The position numbers and the translations under genes were made by a program. A model generated the notes under the pieces. It was given only the letters and a program-made list of their open reading frames with translations, was not told where the DNA came from and ran no database searches. Shown here piece after piece: positions 5,851 through 6,800 of a stretch of 6,800 nucleotides of DNA. The first letter of the stretch is position 1, and the number at the start of each line of letters is the position of its first letter. Source of the stretch: an uncultured Woeseiaceae bacterium (GTDB lineage: Bacteria > Pseudomonadota > Gammaproteobacteria > Woeseiales > Woeseiaceae). Where the stretch lies: contig CAMYMP010000264.1 in assembly GCA_947259435.1 (NCBI GenBank), forward strand, positions 1 to 6,800, given 5' to 3'.

Positions 5851-6614
5851 CAGAGAACCCAAGCAGTGATCATGAAATCGAAAACCAGTACCGCGATTGC
5901 CGTAATCACGACCGTGCGCGTCGTGGCTCTGCCGACGCCCTCTGCCGTAGGTATCGAATTATAACCTTCCCAAACGGCGAGCAAGCTCGCCACAACGCCA
6001 AATACGACGCTTTTTATGATGCCTTCGCGGACATCTTCCATATCCAGCGCGCTTTGCAGCTGCTGCCAATACGCACCGACGTCGACTCCCAGTAGCTCGA
6101 CAGCCACGAGATGGGAGCCAAGCAAGCCGACTGTCGTGAAGACCGCGGTGAGCAGCGGCATGGAAATCACCCCACCAAGAAACCTCGGCACGGCCACGTA
6201 GCTCAGCGGGTTGACGGCCATCATCTCCATCGCTGACAGCTGATCGGTCGCTTTCATCAGCCCAATTTCTGATGCAAGCGCGGTTCCTGCGCGGCCGGCG
6301 AACAGCAACGCCGTTATGACCGGGCCGATCTCCTTGATCAGGGCAAACCCGGCAAAGATTCCGGTCGTGTCCTCCGCGTTGAATCGTTCGAGGTTCGAGT
6401 ATGCCTGCAGGCCCAGCACACCGCCGACAAACAGGCCGCTGACCATGATGATCACGATCGACAGCGCGCCTGCGTTGTAGATCTGGTAGGCGACCAGGCC
6501 AAAGCGCTTGAACAGCACTCCCGGTGTATGCTGCAAGAGGCGCAAAAAGAACAGGCACATCGCACCGAACGTGCTCAGGAACTGATAAAAGGTGACGTAG
6601 ATATCCCTGAACAT
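5850..6614 (-). CDS. mlaE: ABC transporter permease MlaE
   Basis: MlaE is the inner-membrane permease of MlaFEDB; two copies form the lipid path between the MlaD ring and the MlaF ATPases. The 254-residue product is of normal length. It has an N-terminal amphipathic or membrane segment (about 5-27) and further hydrophobic helices at about 50-70, 97-107, 146-172, 201-214 and 235-253. The family core is clear: ALIKEIGPVITALLFAGRAG (91-110), then ALASEIGLMKATDQLSAMEMMAVNP (112-136). The ATG at 6614-6612 shares one base with the mlaF stop (TGATG). mlaD follows after 9 bp. No frameshift or gap is visible. Confidence 0.96.
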   Translation of the reverse strand: MFRDIYVTFYQFLSTFGAMCLFFLRLLQHTPGVLFKRFGLVAYQIYNAGALSIVIIMVSGLFVGGVLGLQAYSNLERFNAEDTTGIFAGFALIKEIGPVITALLFAGRAGTALASEIGLMKATDQLSAMEMMAVNPLSYVAVPRFLGGVISMPLLTAVFTTVGLLGSHLVAVELLGVDVGAYWQQLQSALDMEDVREGIIKSVVFGVVASLLAVWEGYNSIPTAEGVGRATTRTVVITAIAVLVFDFMITAWVL

Positions 6615-6800
6615 CAGGTCCGGTCCGATCGCTTGCCGAGCAGCTGCTCGTGATAGTCCGGCGCGTCGTAGTGAAACCCGACCGGGCCGTCCGGTAGTCC
6701 ATGCATAAACTGGTTTACGAGCTCCGACGAAGTAGCTTTAAGCTCCGCCGGTGTACCTGCCGCCGCGACGTCGCCATCCGCGATCACGTAGCAGTAATCC
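6614..6800 (-). CDS. mlaF: ABC transporter ATPase MlaF, C-terminal end (partial)
   Basis: The gene enters from the right edge; 61 codons and the TGA stop (6616-6614) are inside. The fragment starts D-Y-C-Y-V-I-A-D-G-D-V-A-A-A-G-T-P-A-E-L, the usual last strands and helix of an ABC ATPase domain after the H-loop. It then carries the MlaF C-terminal extension FMHGLPDGPVGFHY and APDYHEQLLGK, which in E. coli reaches over to the partner MlaF subunit near MlaB. The Walker and signature motifs lie outside the window. The stop overlaps the mlaE start as TGATG, showing a coupled operon. The family call is secure from the tail motif and from the neighbours. Confidence 0.93.
   Translation of the reverse strand, partial: DYCYVIADGDVAAAGTPAELKATSSELVNQFMHGLPDGPVGFHYDAPDYHEQLLGKRSDRT

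Noticed and set aside
5959..6702. Minus-strand open frame (247 codons) over mlaE and the mlaF end
   Set aside because: It is a shifted frame of the clear MlaE and MlaF reading frames, with arginine-rich, low-information sequence.

Overview
The window comes from a gammaproteobacterium with moderately high GC. The basis is gene content and order: a lipoprotein gene, dapA, gcvR and bcp sit in the same order as bamC-dapA-gcvR-bcp in Escherichia coli, followed by a BepA-type protease gene and the Mla phospholipid-transport genes. I cannot name the genus. There are no mobile elements, CRISPR arrays, tRNAs or rRNAs. Almost all the DNA is coding and the gene junctions are short.

Left part (1-2122). 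On the minus strand, dapA (lysine and meso-diaminopimelate synthesis) is coupled by an ATGA overlap to a lipoprotein gene that runs off the left edge and is probably bamC. Divergent from them across 94 bp, the plus strand carries gcvR (two ACT domains) and bcp (PrxQ peroxiredoxin), 20 bp apart. A plausible dapA promoter lies in the divergent gap. bcp most likely starts at a TTG codon, and its protein lacks the usual nearby resolving cysteine.

Middle (2123-4576). A 130-bp AT-rich to GC-rich gap holds an FNR/Anr-like box and a sigma70-like promoter. Next come a periplasmic M48 metalloprotease with a C-terminal helical repeat region (BepA family) and mlaA, coupled by an ATGA overlap. Both proteins act at the outer membrane.

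Right part (4588-6800). On the minus strand, read from the right edge, is an mlaF-mlaE-mlaD-mlaC-mlaB operon, with mlaF truncated by the window. It converges on mlaA with only 11 bp between stop codons. The two transcription units therefore carry all the classical Mla parts: the outer-membrane lipoprotein MlaA, the periplasmic carrier MlaC and the inner-membrane MlaFEDB complex.

The main surprise is mlaD. Its start, ribosome site and transmembrane helix are intact in one frame, which stops after 25 codons. The second half of the MCE domain continues in another frame, and about 45 residues expected between them are absent. Taken at face value, mlaD is broken by an internal deletion of a length not divisible by three, while its operon neighbours are intact. 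This could be a real recent lesion or an assembly error. I found no clearly new biological system here; the broken mlaD and the possible oxygen-responsive site upstream of bepA-mlaA are the points most worth checking.
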